Assembly: GCF_900187565.1 (NCBI RefSeq)
Contig: NZ_FYED01000008.1
Span: 1 to 64,000, forward strand
Direction: 5' to 3'
DNA from: Pseudomonas sp. Irchel 3A7
GTDB lineage: Bacteria; Pseudomonadota; Gammaproteobacteria; Pseudomonadales; Pseudomonadaceae
DNA length: 64,000 nt
Positions 1 through 8,676 of this stretch are shown one piece after another. The position numbers and the translations under genes are program-made. The first letter of the stretch is position 1. Each line of letters opens with the position of its first letter. Below the pieces are notes generated by a model. The model saw only the letters and a list, made by a program, of their open reading frames with translations, was not told the DNA's origin and did not search any database.

Positions 1-369
1 CGTTCCCCACCGTGCGCAGCCGGGATTTTTCATTGATCCCGCAATCAGTGTGGGAGCGAGCCTGCTCGCGAAGGGGCCGGCACATTCAGTATTGATGTCA
101 ACTGACAGACCGCCTTCGCGAGCAGGCTCGCTCCCACAGGTATTGTGCAACCGCGGACTATTTACCCACCGGCCAAAACCGTTCCCCACCGTGCGCAGCC
201 GGGATTTTTCATTGATCCCGCAATCAGTGTGGGAGCGAGCCTGCTCGCGAAGGGGCCGGCACATTCAGTATTGATGTCAACTGACAGACCGCCTTCGCGA
301 GCAGGCCCGCTCCCACAGGTATTGTGCAACCGCGGACTATTTACCCACCGGCCAAAACCGTTCCCCACC
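1..369. repeat. Tandem 179-bp duplication carrying a REP pair and a gene 3' end
   Basis: Bases 1-179 are repeated at 180-358 with a single visible difference (T at 128, C at 307). The first 11 bases of a third copy follow at 359-369 before the sequence diverges. Each unit holds an inverted REP pair (about 50-140 and 229-319) built on the GCGAGCAGGCTCGC core, plus the last seven codons and stop of the flavin reductase gene that ends at 337. Copy 1 therefore holds a detached copy of that gene tail. The repeat reaches the left edge, so more copies may lie outside. No gene is seen in 1-336. Confidence 0.9.
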
Positions 370-1008
370 CCCCGGTGCATCCGTCCACGCCTGCAACGAC
401 CGGGTCGGCAAATCGAAATAATCCCGGGTACGCGCATAGCCATGGCCACCCATGCGCCCAATCGCATCGAGCCCCAGTTGATCGATGTACAGGGTTTTCG
501 GGTCGATCAGTTCGTCCCGCACATGGGCCATCAGCACTTCGCCAAAGATGATCTCCCGCGACTGGCCGATGGACAGCGCCATCATTCGCCGGCATTCCAG
601 TGCCACCGGGGCTTCGCCGATGCGCGGGCATTTGACCGTGGTGCCGGGAATGGCGGTGAGGCCGGCGGCGGTCAGCTCGTCGAAACCGGGGGCGAAGGGC
701 ACGGCGCAGACATTCATTGCTTCCACCAGGGCATCGCTGACGATGTTGACGGTGAATTCCTGGTTGAGCTGGATGTTGCGCGTGGTGTCCTTGGGGCTCT
801 GATCACCGTAGTTCTCCACGCCCAACGCGAGGATCGGCGGATCGGCCGAGAGCGCATTAAAGAAGCTGAACGGCGCGGCATTGACGCGGCCTTCGCCGTC
901 GACAGTGGTGACCAGGGCAATAGGTCGTGGCACCACGCTGCCGATCAGAATCTTGTATTTGTCCCGCGCACTCAGGGTGCTGAAATCGAAGCTTTGCATG
1001 GGCGGCAT
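337..1008 (-). CDS. Flavin reductase-like domain protein (FMN-binding split-barrel)
   Basis: The 223-aa protein has the flavin reductase-like fold typical of the DIM6/NTAB family. The N-terminal segment GSVVPRPIALVTT followed by NAAPFSFFNALS is the usual flavin-binding signature of the group. Such proteins bind FMN and either supply reduced flavin to a monooxygenase or act as small oxidoreductases; no monooxygenase gene is seen in the operon. It is the last gene of the operon, 3 bp after the amidohydrolase stop. The first ATG (1008) is used; a second ATG three codons on lacks a better ribosome site. The last codons and the stop lie in the tandem 179-bp repeat, so the C-terminal tail FWPVGK is encoded by duplicated DNA. 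Confidence 0.85.
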   Translation of the reverse strand: MPPMQSFDFSTLSARDKYKILIGSVVPRPIALVTTVDGEGRVNAAPFSFFNALSADPPILALGVENYGDQSPKDTTRNIQLNQEFTVNIVSDALVEAMNVCAVPFAPGFDELTAAGLTAIPGTTVKCPRIGEAPVALECRRMMALSIGQSREIIFGEVLMAHVRDELIDPKTLYIDQLGLDAIGRMGGHGYARTRDYFDLPTRSLQAWTDAPGGGERFWPVGK

Positions 1009-1011
1009 TCT

Positions 1012-2499
1012 CTAAGGAAGTGGATCAATGGCACTCAGCGGCGCCTGTGCGCTGTAGTCGTCGGCGAAGGGAATGGCCGGTTGGAACAGGGTTTTCCAGT
1101 CCGGTTGGCCGAAGGCCCGGTCGCTGTGACTGCGCATCAGTTTTTCGAATTGTCGTTGGGCCTGGCGCTGCAGGGCGGGGTAGTCGACTCCGTTGACCTG
1201 ACCGTCCTGCATCACACAGCGGCCGTCGATCCAACTGGCGATGCAGTCGTCACCGCGCCCGGCCAGCATCAGGTTTTTCAAGGGATCGAACAGCGGCCCC
1301 AGGTGCAGGCCACGCAGGTTGAACACGGTGATGTCGGCCTTTGCTCCCGGCGCCAGTCGCCCAAGGTCATCGCGGCCCAGGGCCCTGGCACCGCCGAGGG
1401 TGGCGGCGTTGTACAGATCGAGGGTGCTGGTCAGCGTGTTGCCGCCCTCCATCAGTCGCGCGATGTTCAAGCCCTGGCGCATGTTGTCCAGCAAATCCGC
1501 CGGCCAGGTGTCGGTGCCCAGGGCGAAGTTGATGCCCTTGGCCCGATAGCGACCGAACGAGTCCAATGCCTCGCCGTCCCGGGCGAACACCACCGGGCAA
1601 TGCACCAGGCTGGCGCCGCCGTCCACCACCCTTTGCAGGTCATCATCGCCACGGGTGTAAATGCCGTGGGGCAGCAGGCTGCGCGGGGTCAGCAGGTCAA
1701 GTTGCTGCAACCAGCCCAACGGTGACGCACCGCGCAATTGCTCGACCATCGCCACTTCGCCAAGGCCCTGGCAGCAATGCAGACGCATCGGCGCATTGAG
1801 TTCCCGGCTCAGCGCAGCGGTGCGCAGTAACAGCGCCGGTGTGCAGGTCTGGATGCGGTCCGGCAGCAGCGCACCGCGGATCAGGCCGTCATTCGTGCCG
1901 TCGAAATCCCTGAAAAACCGTTGCGCCGCGTCGAGTCCGGCCATGCCCCGGGCTTCGTCCCAGTGGTGGGCCAGCGTGCCGTCGGCTTGCCAGTAACTCA
2001 TGCCACTCATGTAGCAGGGGCCGAGGTAAGTGCGCAGCCCCAGTTCGGCGGCTACACCGGCCACTGCTGCAAACTCGTCATAGGTTTCCGCCCATTCGCG
2101 GTAATACATCGAGGTAATCGGCATGGCCGTTGTGATGCCGTTGCGGATCAGCTGCGTGAAGGCGTAGCGGTACTTGAAGACTTCTTCGTCCGGGCTGTAG
2201 CTCTCCCGGGGGCCACGCGCCAGGTATTCGGCGGACCACATCCGGCCCATATCGCGCTCGTCGCCGTTGTCCAGGGTCAACACCGTGGAATCGAGATCGC
2301 CCAAAGCATCGAGGTCAATGAAACCGGGGCCGATCAACGCGTTGCCGTAGTCGATCCACTGATCCACCGGTCCCGGGTAATCGCGGCCGACAAACACAAT
2401 GTGCGCGCCTTCGAACACCACCTCACCGTTGCGCCAGAGCACGTGTTTGGTGCCGTCGAAGCCGACCACGCAGCTGCTTTTGAGGCCGATGCGCTTCAC
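1012..2499 (-). CDS. Amidohydrolase / chlorohydrolase-family protein with altered metal motif
   Basis: This 495-aa protein aligns in layout with cyclic amidohydrolases that remove amino or chloro groups from N-heterocycles. Later metal-site elements are visible: MRLHCCQG, LLPHGIYTRG, HCPVVFAR and GTDTWPAD. The strand-1 motif that normally reads PGxxDxHxH instead reads PGFIDLDALGDLDS, so both metal-binding histidines of HxH are absent. This may be a subfamily with a different metal site rather than a dead enzyme, since the gene is intact and sits in a tight operon. It overlaps the upstream deaminase-like gene by 4 bp (ATGA-type coupling). The substrate is unknown; the context suggests an ammeline- or pyrimidine-like compound (inference). 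Confidence 0.8.
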   Translation of the reverse strand: MKRIGLKSSCVVGFDGTKHVLWRNGEVVFEGAHIVFVGRDYPGPVDQWIDYGNALIGPGFIDLDALGDLDSTVLTLDNGDERDMGRMWSAEYLARGPRESYSPDEEVFKYRYAFTQLIRNGITTAMPITSMYYREWAETYDEFAAVAGVAAELGLRTYLGPCYMSGMSYWQADGTLAHHWDEARGMAGLDAAQRFFRDFDGTNDGLIRGALLPDRIQTCTPALLLRTAALSRELNAPMRLHCCQGLGEVAMVEQLRGASPLGWLQQLDLLTPRSLLPHGIYTRGDDDLQRVVDGGASLVHCPVVFARDGEALDSFGRYRAKGINFALGTDTWPADLLDNMRQGLNIARLMEGGNTLTSTLDLYNAATLGGARALGRDDLGRLAPGAKADITVFNLRGLHLGPLFDPLKNLMLAGRGDDCIASWIDGRCVMQDGQVNGVDYPALQRQAQRQFEKLMRSHSDRAFGQPDWKTLFQPAIPFADDYSAQAPLSAIDPLP

Positions 2500-3692
2500 A
2501 AACGGCTGTCCAGCAAACGGCCACCCGAAGCGATCAACTGCCCGCCGCGATAAACCTGACGCAGGGGGCGCGACACCACGGCTTCACCCAGGGTCTGTAC
2601 CGGCATCAGCAGAAAGTCCGCAGGCCGGCCGATTTCCACGCCATATCCATCACAGCCCAGGGCCCGGGCACCATTCACAGTCGCTGCGTCGAACGCCGCC
2701 GCCAGTTCCTCGTCCTTGTTCAAGTCGAAACGGAACGCCAGCAACATCGCCCGCTCCAGCATGTCGCCGTTGCCCATGGGCGACCAGGCGTCGCGAATAC
2801 CGTCCGAGCCCAGGCACACATTCACCCCGGCTTCGCGCAGGGCGAGGAATGGGGGTACCGCACAATCGGCCGGCGCCGAACTCATCAACGAAATCCCCAG
2901 TGTCGCCAGGCGTCCGGCCACCGGTTTGACCTGGCTCCACGGCAACATGCCGAGGCAGTAGGCATGGCTGATCATCACCCGGTCCTGAAGCCCGAAGCGC
3001 TCGGTGTAGTCGGCGATCAGTTTGATCTGCCACAGGCCCAACTCGCCCTTGTCGTGCAGGTGAATGTCGACGCCACGGTCGAATTCGCTGGCCAGTTTGA
3101 ACACGAAGTCCAGTTGCGCGATGGGGTCGTTGTCGATGCCGCAGGGGTCGAGGCCGCCGACGTTCTCCACGCCCAACGCCATGGCTTCGCACATCAGCTC
3201 GGCGGTGCCGGGGCGACTGATCAGGCCGGTTTGCGGGAAGACCACCAGTTGCAGGTCGATCAAGTCGCGGTATTTTTCACGCAGTTGCTGCATGGCCTCG
3301 ACATGGCGCAGGCCGAATTCCGGGTCAATGTCGACGTGGCAACGCAGGGTCAGCGAACCACGGGCGATGCAGTTCTCCAGCAGGGCGCCGGCCCGTTGTG
3401 CAATGGGGGCTTCGACTTCGCGCAGTACACGACGCTCGTTGGCGATGTAGTCCTTGAGGTTCGGACCGGCACTGTTCGGACGCCAGGGCTGGCCCCAGAG
3501 GGTTTTGTCCAGGTGCACGTGGCTTTCCACCAGGGCTGCGGTGAGCAATTGGTTCTGGCCGTCGATGTCGGTGGCGAGCAGTTCGCTGGTCGAGGCCGGG
3601 CGACGCTGGGTGAAGCGGCCGTTTTCGATCAGCAGGTCTTCGGCGGCGGCGCCGTAGGGGCGCACGTTGCGTAGCCAGCGGGGGGGAGTCAT
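2496..3692 (-). CDS. Cytosine deaminase-like amidohydrolase
   Basis: The 398-aa protein resembles CodA and N-isopropylammelide-type deaminases, which remove an exocyclic amino group from a pyrimidine or triazine ring. Visible metal and catalytic motifs are ESHVHLDK near residue 60, RCHVDID, DIHLHDKGE, MISHAYCLG and GSDGIRDAWSP with the conserved Asp. The chosen ATG (3692) precedes MTPPRW; the longer reading frame upstream is REP sequence read as protein. It is the first enzyme gene after the transporter block, separated from the binding-protein gene by about 120 bp containing a REP pair. Its stop overlaps the next start. Substrate assignment is open; cytosine itself is only one possibility. 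Confidence 0.82.
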   Translation of the reverse strand: MTPPRWLRNVRPYGAAAEDLLIENGRFTQRRPASTSELLATDIDGQNQLLTAALVESHVHLDKTLWGQPWRPNSAGPNLKDYIANERRVLREVEAPIAQRAGALLENCIARGSLTLRCHVDIDPEFGLRHVEAMQQLREKYRDLIDLQLVVFPQTGLISRPGTAELMCEAMALGVENVGGLDPCGIDNDPIAQLDFVFKLASEFDRGVDIHLHDKGELGLWQIKLIADYTERFGLQDRVMISHAYCLGMLPWSQVKPVAGRLATLGISLMSSAPADCAVPPFLALREAGVNVCLGSDGIRDAWSPMGNGDMLERAMLLAFRFDLNKDEELAAAFDAATVNGARALGCDGYGVEIGRPADFLLMPVQTLGEAVVSRPLRQVYRGGQLIASGGRLLDSRL

Positions 3693-3715
3693 TGCGTACC
3701 TCAAATTCGGTGTTG

Positions 3716-3801
3716 TGTGGGAGGGCCTCTTCGCGAGCAGGCTCGCTCCCACAGGGGAATGCATTTCAAATGTGGGAGCGAGCCTGCTCGCGAAGGCCGC
3801 G
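3716..3801. repeat. REP pair (GCGAGCAGGCTCGC core)
   Basis: Two inverted arms with the TGTGGGAG outer sequence flank a short spacer between the deaminase-like gene and the binding-protein gene, inside one operon. The hairpins could lower distal expression or protect the upstream mRNA. Confidence 0.85.
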
Positions 3802-3814
3802 ACTGGGTTTCAGA

Positions 3815-4888
3815 TCAGCCCTTGAGCTTCGCCCAGATCCGGTCCTGCAGTTCCCGCGCCTTGTTGCTGCATTCCTTTTCAGGACGCAGGCGCGAGGCGA
3901 ACTCGTCGGGCATGTTGATGGCGTCCATGACCCGCCATTTGGCATCGATCAGCTTGTCGCTCTGGATGCCGTTGGCGTAGGCGATGGCGTTGGACACGGC
4001 CGCGGCGTTTTCCGGTTTCATCATCCAGTCGATGAAGATTTTCGCGTTGCCGGGGTGCGGTGCGCTTTTCGGTACGGCGAAGTTGTCCTGGAACATCGCC
4101 AGGCCTTCTTTCGGATACACGTACTTGATGGTGCTCTTCTGCAAGGTGGCCCGCGCGGTAGAACCGTTCCAGTTCTGCATCATGATCACCTCACCGGAGG
4201 CCATGCGGTCGACGGTGTTGTCCGAGCTGTACATCTTCAGGAACGGTTTCTGCTTTTGCAGCAGTTCCAGAATGCGCTTGGCGTCCTGCGGGTTTTCCGT
4301 GCATTCGTCGACGTTCAGGTAATGGCTGGCGGCGTTGATCACGCTGCTGGACGTGTCGAGGGCGGCGAGTTGGCCTTGCAGTTCCTTGCGCGGCTCGAAG
4401 AACTCTTTCCACGAGTCATCGAGCTTGCCGCCGGGCACCCGCGCGCTGTCATAGGAGAACCCGGTGGTGCCCCACAGGTACGGTGCCGAGAATTTGCGGC
4501 CGGGGTCGAAGCTCGGGTCGCGGAACGCCGGCTTCACGTACTGGAAGTTGGGCAGGGTCGGCGCGTCGATTTCCAGCAACAGGTTCTGGTTGATCAGGGT
4601 GCGCATGATCGACTGCGACGGCACGATCACGTCATAGGCGGCGCCACCGGCCTGCAACTTGGCCAGCAGGGTTTCGTTGCTGTCGTAGCCGTCCATGGTG
4701 ACCTTGATGCCGGTCTCCTTCTCGAACTTGGCCAGCAGGTCCACCGGGTAATAATCGGTCCAGTTGTAGAAGAACAGTTGCTTGGGCTCGGCGGCCTGGG
4801 CGCTGATGGCGGTGAAGCAACTCAGGGCCAGACCGGTGACGGCGAAACACATGTTTTTGATGTTCTTTTTCATGGGCTTTTTATTCAT
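3815..4888 (-). CDS. Pot-type ABC transporter periplasmic substrate-binding protein
   Basis: The 357-aa protein belongs to the spermidine/putrescine (PotD/PotF) binding-protein family. It starts with a basic segment and a hydrophobic signal peptide ending near AQA, then EPKQLFFYNWTDYYP, the usual family opening. The segment GYDSNETLLAKLQAGGAAYDVIVPS is the canonical binding-lobe sequence. It should act in the periplasm, delivering a cationic or amine-bearing ligand to the two permeases encoded just upstream. The ligand is probably the nitrogen compound processed by the downstream amidohydrolases rather than a polyamine, but that is inferred from context only. An in-frame ATG five codons in is an alternative start. 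Confidence 0.88.
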   Translation of the reverse strand: MNKKPMKKNIKNMCFAVTGLALSCFTAISAQAAEPKQLFFYNWTDYYPVDLLAKFEKETGIKVTMDGYDSNETLLAKLQAGGAAYDVIVPSQSIMRTLINQNLLLEIDAPTLPNFQYVKPAFRDPSFDPGRKFSAPYLWGTTGFSYDSARVPGGKLDDSWKEFFEPRKELQGQLAALDTSSSVINAASHYLNVDECTENPQDAKRILELLQKQKPFLKMYSSDNTVDRMASGEVIMMQNWNGSTARATLQKSTIKYVYPKEGLAMFQDNFAVPKSAPHPGNAKIFIDWMMKPENAAAVSNAIAYANGIQSDKLIDAKWRVMDAINMPDEFASRLRPEKECSNKARELQDRIWAKLKG

Positions 4889-4906
4889 AACAGCGGGCTC
4901 CAGGGT

Positions 4907-5695
4907 TTATTGGTTTTTACCGCGCTGTCCCAGCCAGAAGGCCAGCACCACCAGCACGATGGAAATCACCAGCATCAGGGTCGAGATCGCATTGATCTCC
5001 GGCGTCACGCCGGCCTTGATCGCCGAGAAGATGTACACCGGCAGGGTCGTGGAACCGGGGCCGGCGACGAAGAAGGTCATGATGAAATCGTCCAGGCTGA
5101 CCACGAACGCCAGCACCGAACCGGACAGCACCGCCGGCCACAACAGCGGCAGCGTCACCCGCCGGAACACCTGCCAGGGATTGGCGTACAGATCGTTCGC
5201 CGCTTCCAGCAGACTCTTGTCCAGGTCATTGAGCCGCGCGCGGATCGGCAGGTAGGCGAAGGGAATGCAGAAGCCGATATGGGCGACGATCACCGTCAGC
5301 AAACCGAGCTTGATCCCCAGCGCCATGAACAGCAGCAGGGTGGCGACGGCGGTGACGATTTCCGGCAGGATCAGCGGCAGGTTGATCCCGCCTTCGACCA
5401 TCTTCTGCCCGTAGAACGGCCGGTAAGTTGCCAGTGCCGCGAGCAAGGCAATCGCCGTGGCGCACACTGTGGCGATACCGGCGACGATGATCGAGTTCAG
5501 CGCGGCGGTCTGGATCGACGGGTTGGCCAGGATGCGTCCATACCAGTCGAACGAAAACTCGGTCCATACCGTCGCCGAGCGGTTGGCGTTGAAGCTGTAG
5601 GCGATCAGCACGAAGATCGGCAGGTACAGGTAGGCCAGGATCAGCAGGCTGACTTCCCGGGTTATCGGCAGTTTTTTCAGGTGCAGGGCGATCAT
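4907..5695 (-). CDS. Pot-type ABC transporter permease (PotC/PotI-like)
   Basis: The 262-aa membrane protein has about six hydrophobic helices and the EAA loop that docks on the ATPase (EAANDLYANPWQVFRRVTLP, around residues 160-180). It is the second permease of the importer. Its ATG overlaps the stop of the first permease gene by 4 bp, so translation is probably coupled. The binding-protein gene follows after 18 bp. Confidence 0.9.
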   Translation of the reverse strand: MIALHLKKLPITREVSLLILAYLYLPIFVLIAYSFNANRSATVWTEFSFDWYGRILANPSIQTAALNSIIVAGIATVCATAIALLAALATYRPFYGQKMVEGGINLPLILPEIVTAVATLLLFMALGIKLGLLTVIVAHIGFCIPFAYLPIRARLNDLDKSLLEAANDLYANPWQVFRRVTLPLLWPAVLSGSVLAFVVSLDDFIMTFFVAGPGSTTLPVYIFSAIKAGVTPEINAISTLMLVISIVLVVLAFWLGQRGKNQ

Positions 5696-6609
5696 GCGGT
5701 GGCTCCCCGACGAAGAGTGTTGGCGGCACTGCGGCTGTAGAGGGCATACAGCACCAGGGACAGCAGCAGAATCCCCAGCAGCAGGAACGACAGAGAACTG
5801 CCCAGCGGCCAGTTGCGCGCGGTGCCGAACTGTTGCTGGATCAGATTGCCGATCATCAGGGTCTTGCCGCCGCCGAGAATTGCCGGCGTGATGAAGGCGC
5901 CGAGGCTGGGCACGAATACCAGCAGGGAACCGGCAATCACTCCCGGCATCGACAGCGGCAGGATGATCCGCCGCAGCGCATGCCAGCGGTTGGCGCCCAG
6001 GTCATAGGCCGCTTCCACCAGACGCCAGTCGAGTTTTTCAAGGGTCGAGTAGATCGGCAGAATCATGAACGGCAGGAAGCTGTAGACCAGCCCGACGCTG
6101 ACGGCGAAGTCGTTGTAGAGCAGGGTGATGCCGCCGGCGCTGGGGAACAGCGCATTGAGGCTCTGGGCGACCCAGCCCTGTTCGCGCAGGATGATCAGCC
6201 AGGCGTAATTGCGGATCAGCAGGTTGGTCCAGAAGGGGATGGTGATCAGCAGAACCATCAGGTTGCGTCGACGGGGTGTCAGGCTCGACATCCACAGCGC
6301 CACCGGAAAGCCGAACAGGAAACACAGCACCGTGGTACCACCGGCCTGGAACACCGAGCGCAACAGTGCCTGGGCGTAGACCCAATTGAGCTCAAGCTCA
6401 CCGTCGAAACCTTCCTGGAAAAACAACTGCACGTAGCTTTGCAATTGCCAGTCGGCCTGCCAGTCGACGCCACCGTAGACGTTGCGCGGCAGCAGGCTGA
6501 TATAGCCCATGATGCCCAGCGGAATGGCGATCAGGGCCAGCAGGGTCAGAACCACCGGGCTGAGCAACAGCGCGCGGTTAAGGGCGGGAGAAGTGCTGCT
6601 GACGCTCAT
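5692..6609 (-). CDS. Pot-type ABC transporter permease (PotB/PotH-like)
   Basis: The 305-aa inner-membrane permease carries the EAA signature EAAYDLGANRWHALRRIILP near residues 200-220 and an N-terminal helix typical of PotB/PotH. It pairs with the following permease to form the translocation pore. The start lies one base after the stop of the ATPase gene, which fixes operon membership and the start choice. Confidence 0.9.
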   Translation of the reverse strand: MSVSSTSPALNRALLLSPVVLTLLALIAIPLGIMGYISLLPRNVYGGVDWQADWQLQSYVQLFFQEGFDGELELNWVYAQALLRSVFQAGGTTVLCFLFGFPVALWMSSLTPRRRNLMVLLITIPFWTNLLIRNYAWLIILREQGWVAQSLNALFPSAGGITLLYNDFAVSVGLVYSFLPFMILPIYSTLEKLDWRLVEAAYDLGANRWHALRRIILPLSMPGVIAGSLLVFVPSLGAFITPAILGGGKTLMIGNLIQQQFGTARNWPLGSSLSFLLLGILLLSLVLYALYSRSAANTLRRGATA

Positions 6610-6610
6610 C

Positions 6611-7693
6611 TCAGGCCTCCATCAACAGGCAGGCGTGAGGCGGCAGGTTGACCGCCACGCGATCACCGACGCCACGGCTGCGGTTCAGGCCTTCGTTGTT
6701 TTCACGCAGCATGACCTTGATGTCGTTGTTCAAGCGGCACTGGTAGAGGGTTGCGGTGCCGACGTACAGCACGGCCTCGATCACCCCGCGCAGGTGATGC
6801 GGTTGCGCCGGGTCCACCAGTTGCGAACGTTCCGGGCGGAACGCCAGCTGCACCTTGCCGTCGATGCCTTGGGCCGGGCAGGGGATTTCCACCGGCATAC
6901 CGCTGGGCACGAACAGGTGTTCGTTGTTTTGCCCGCGTTTGAGGTGCCCGGGCAGGAAGTTGATGTCACCAATGAACTGGGCGACGAATTGATGCTGCGG
7001 CCGTTCGTAGATGTCGTTGGGCGTACCGATCTGCAGGATCTTGCCGGCGGACATCACGGCAATGCGATCGGACAGGGTCAGGGCTTCTTCCTGATCGTGG
7101 GTGACAAAAATGAAGGTGATGCCCGCTTCCTTTTGCACACGCTTGAGCTCAACCTGCATTTCCTTGCGCAGCTTGAGGTCCAGCGCCGACAGTGGTTCGT
7201 CGAGCAGCAACACTTTGGGTTTCGGCGCCAAGGCCCGGGCCAGAGCCACCCGTTGCTGCTGGCCGCCGGACAGTTCTGCCGGTTTGCGTCGGGCCAGGTG
7301 CTGCATTTGCACCAGCGCCAGCATTTCATCGACCCGCTGCGGGATCAGCTTGCGATCAAGACCCTGCATCTCGAGGCCGAAGGCGATATTCTGCGCAACA
7401 CTCATGTGCGGAAACAACGCGTAACTCTGGAACACTGTGTTGACCCGCCGCTTGAACGGCGGCAAGTCGTTGACGGGTTCGCCAGCGAGGCGGATTTCAC
7501 CGTCGCTGACGTGCTCGAAGCCGGCGATGGTGCGCAGCAGGGTGGTTTTGCCACAGCCGGAGGGGCCAAGCAGGGTGAAGAACTCGTTGTCGGCAATATC
7601 GACCGATACATGATCGAGGGCCGGTGCCAGGCCGGGATCGTCGGAATATCGCTTGGAGACGTTACGCACTTCAATTGCAACTGGATGACCCAT
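6611..7693 (-). CDS. Pot-type ABC transporter ATP-binding protein (PotA-like)
   Basis: The 360-aa ATPase shows Walker A GPSGCGKTT, the signature LSGGQQQR, Walker B VLLLDEP, and the switch His in VTHDQEEA. A C-terminal TOBE-type domain follows, as in PotA/PotG. It energises import by the two permeases. It is the first gene of the seven-gene minus-strand operon and faces the GntR gene. An AGAGGA ribosome site lies about 10 bases before the ATG. Confidence 0.92.
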   Translation of the reverse strand: MGHPVAIEVRNVSKRYSDDPGLAPALDHVSVDIADNEFFTLLGPSGCGKTTLLRTIAGFEHVSDGEIRLAGEPVNDLPPFKRRVNTVFQSYALFPHMSVAQNIAFGLEMQGLDRKLIPQRVDEMLALVQMQHLARRKPAELSGGQQQRVALARALAPKPKVLLLDEPLSALDLKLRKEMQVELKRVQKEAGITFIFVTHDQEEALTLSDRIAVMSAGKILQIGTPNDIYERPQHQFVAQFIGDINFLPGHLKRGQNNEHLFVPSGMPVEIPCPAQGIDGKVQLAFRPERSQLVDPAQPHHLRGVIEAVLYVGTATLYQCRLNNDIKVMLRENNEGLNRSRGVGDRVAVNLPPHACLLMEA

Positions 7694-7714
7694 AATGGTG
7701 CATTCCTCTAATTA

Positions 7715-7737
7715 TTGTATGCAAAATCTGGATGCAA
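7715..7737. promoter_or_regulatory. Candidate GntR operator between transporter operon and regulator gene
   Basis: The divergent intergenic region holds TTGTATGCAA (7715-7724), one step from the TTGTATACAA palindrome common among FCD-type GntR operators. A second ATGCAA follows at 7732-7737. It lies just upstream of the ATPase start, where bound protein could block the transporter promoter. This is pattern-based only. Confidence 0.4.
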
Positions 7738-7833
7738 TTTAGAGATACCCGGATTAACCTGCTCGTGCAACCCCCTTTTTCAAGGCTGTTCATTCGCCTG
7801 GGACCGGTCGCATAGCGCTCAAGGAGTCATCGA

Positions 7834-8523
7834 ATGGCGGAAAAGAAACTGGAAACCACGGTCGACCGCGTCTACCAAGGGGTTTACGAGGCGATCAGCA
7901 AGCGCACCCTGCGGCCCGGCATGAAGCTCGGCGAGGCCTCGCTGGCTGAACTTTTCAATGTCAGCCGCACGTCGGTTCGTGCCGCGCTCAAGCAACTGGA
8001 AGCCGATGGCCTGGTCACCACCGAGCCCAATAAAGGTGCGTCGGTCTCGTTGCCCAGCGACGAAGAGATCCGTTCGCTGTTCGAAACCCGGCGCCTGGTC
8101 GAGATCGGCATTGTCAGCGAGTTGTGCCGTCGGCGAGATACCGCCGTGACCCAGGACTTGCGCGATCACCTGTTGCTGGAGGACGAAGCGCACCAAAGCG
8201 GCGACCATGAGCGGTTGATTCATCTGCTCGGTGAGTTCCACATCAAACTCGCCCGCAGCTTGAACAATCCGGTATTGCTGGACTGGTTCCAGAAACTGAT
8301 TTCCCGGGCTTCGCTGTACGCCGCCGCCCTGGATGACGACAGCCACGAAGCCTGTCGCGACGACGAACATTTGCGCTTGATCGAATACATCGAAGCGGGC
8401 AACCAGAGCGCGGCGATCGAACTGACTTGCATGCACTTGAATGGCATTGAGAAAGCGATTCTCGATGTCGCTGCCACCTTGAAAACCAGCTACAACCCGC
8501 TCAAGCATTTGATTGAGGTGTAG
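7834..8523 (+). CDS. GntR-family transcriptional regulator (FCD domain)
   Basis: The 229-aa protein has an N-terminal winged helix (residues about 10-75, LGEASLAELFNVSRTSVRAA) and an all-helical FCD effector-binding domain with the metal-type residues of the family (Asp/His in the C-terminal half, for example EFHIKLAR). It is transcribed away from the transporter/deaminase operon and most likely represses it until a ligand from the pathway binds. A strong AAGGAG site lies 8-9 bases before the ATG. Confidence 0.9.
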   Translation: MAEKKLETTVDRVYQGVYEAISKRTLRPGMKLGEASLAELFNVSRTSVRAALKQLEADGLVTTEPNKGASVSLPSDEEIRSLFETRRLVEIGIVSELCRRRDTAVTQDLRDHLLLEDEAHQSGDHERLIHLLGEFHIKLARSLNNPVLLDWFQKLISRASLYAAALDDDSHEACRDDEHLRLIEYIEAGNQSAAIELTCMHLNGIEKAILDVAATLKTSYNPLKHLIEV

Positions 8524-8540
8524 CCGCACGGCTAGCAACT

Positions 8541-8630
8541 TGTGGGAGCGAGCCTGCTCGCGAAGGCGGAGTGTCAGTCGCCATAGATGTTGAATGTGCC
8601 GGCCCCTTCGCGAGCAGGCTCGCTCCCACC
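8541..8630. repeat. REP pair (GCGAGCAGGCTCGC core)
   Basis: Inverted TGTGGGAGCGAGCCTGCTCG arms are separated by about 38 bases, between the GntR gene and the histidine kinase gene. Confidence 0.88.
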
Positions 8631-8676
8631 GGGATCTGCGGTGGCCATGGGTCCCGCGAGAATCAGCTATACCTCT

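Noticed and set aside
1..369. Tandem repeat as a CRISPR array
   Set aside because: There are only two long (179 bp) identical units with no unique spacers, and each contains REP arms and a gene tail.
145..1725. Long plus-strand open frame opposite the flavin reductase and amidohydrolase genes
   Set aside because: It is antisense to two genes with clear family motifs and its protein has no domain, only high-GC frame openness.
2496..3764. Longer N terminus for the deaminase-like gene
   Set aside because: The extra 24 codons encode translated REP sequence (GASLLAK) and precede the true ATG at 3692.
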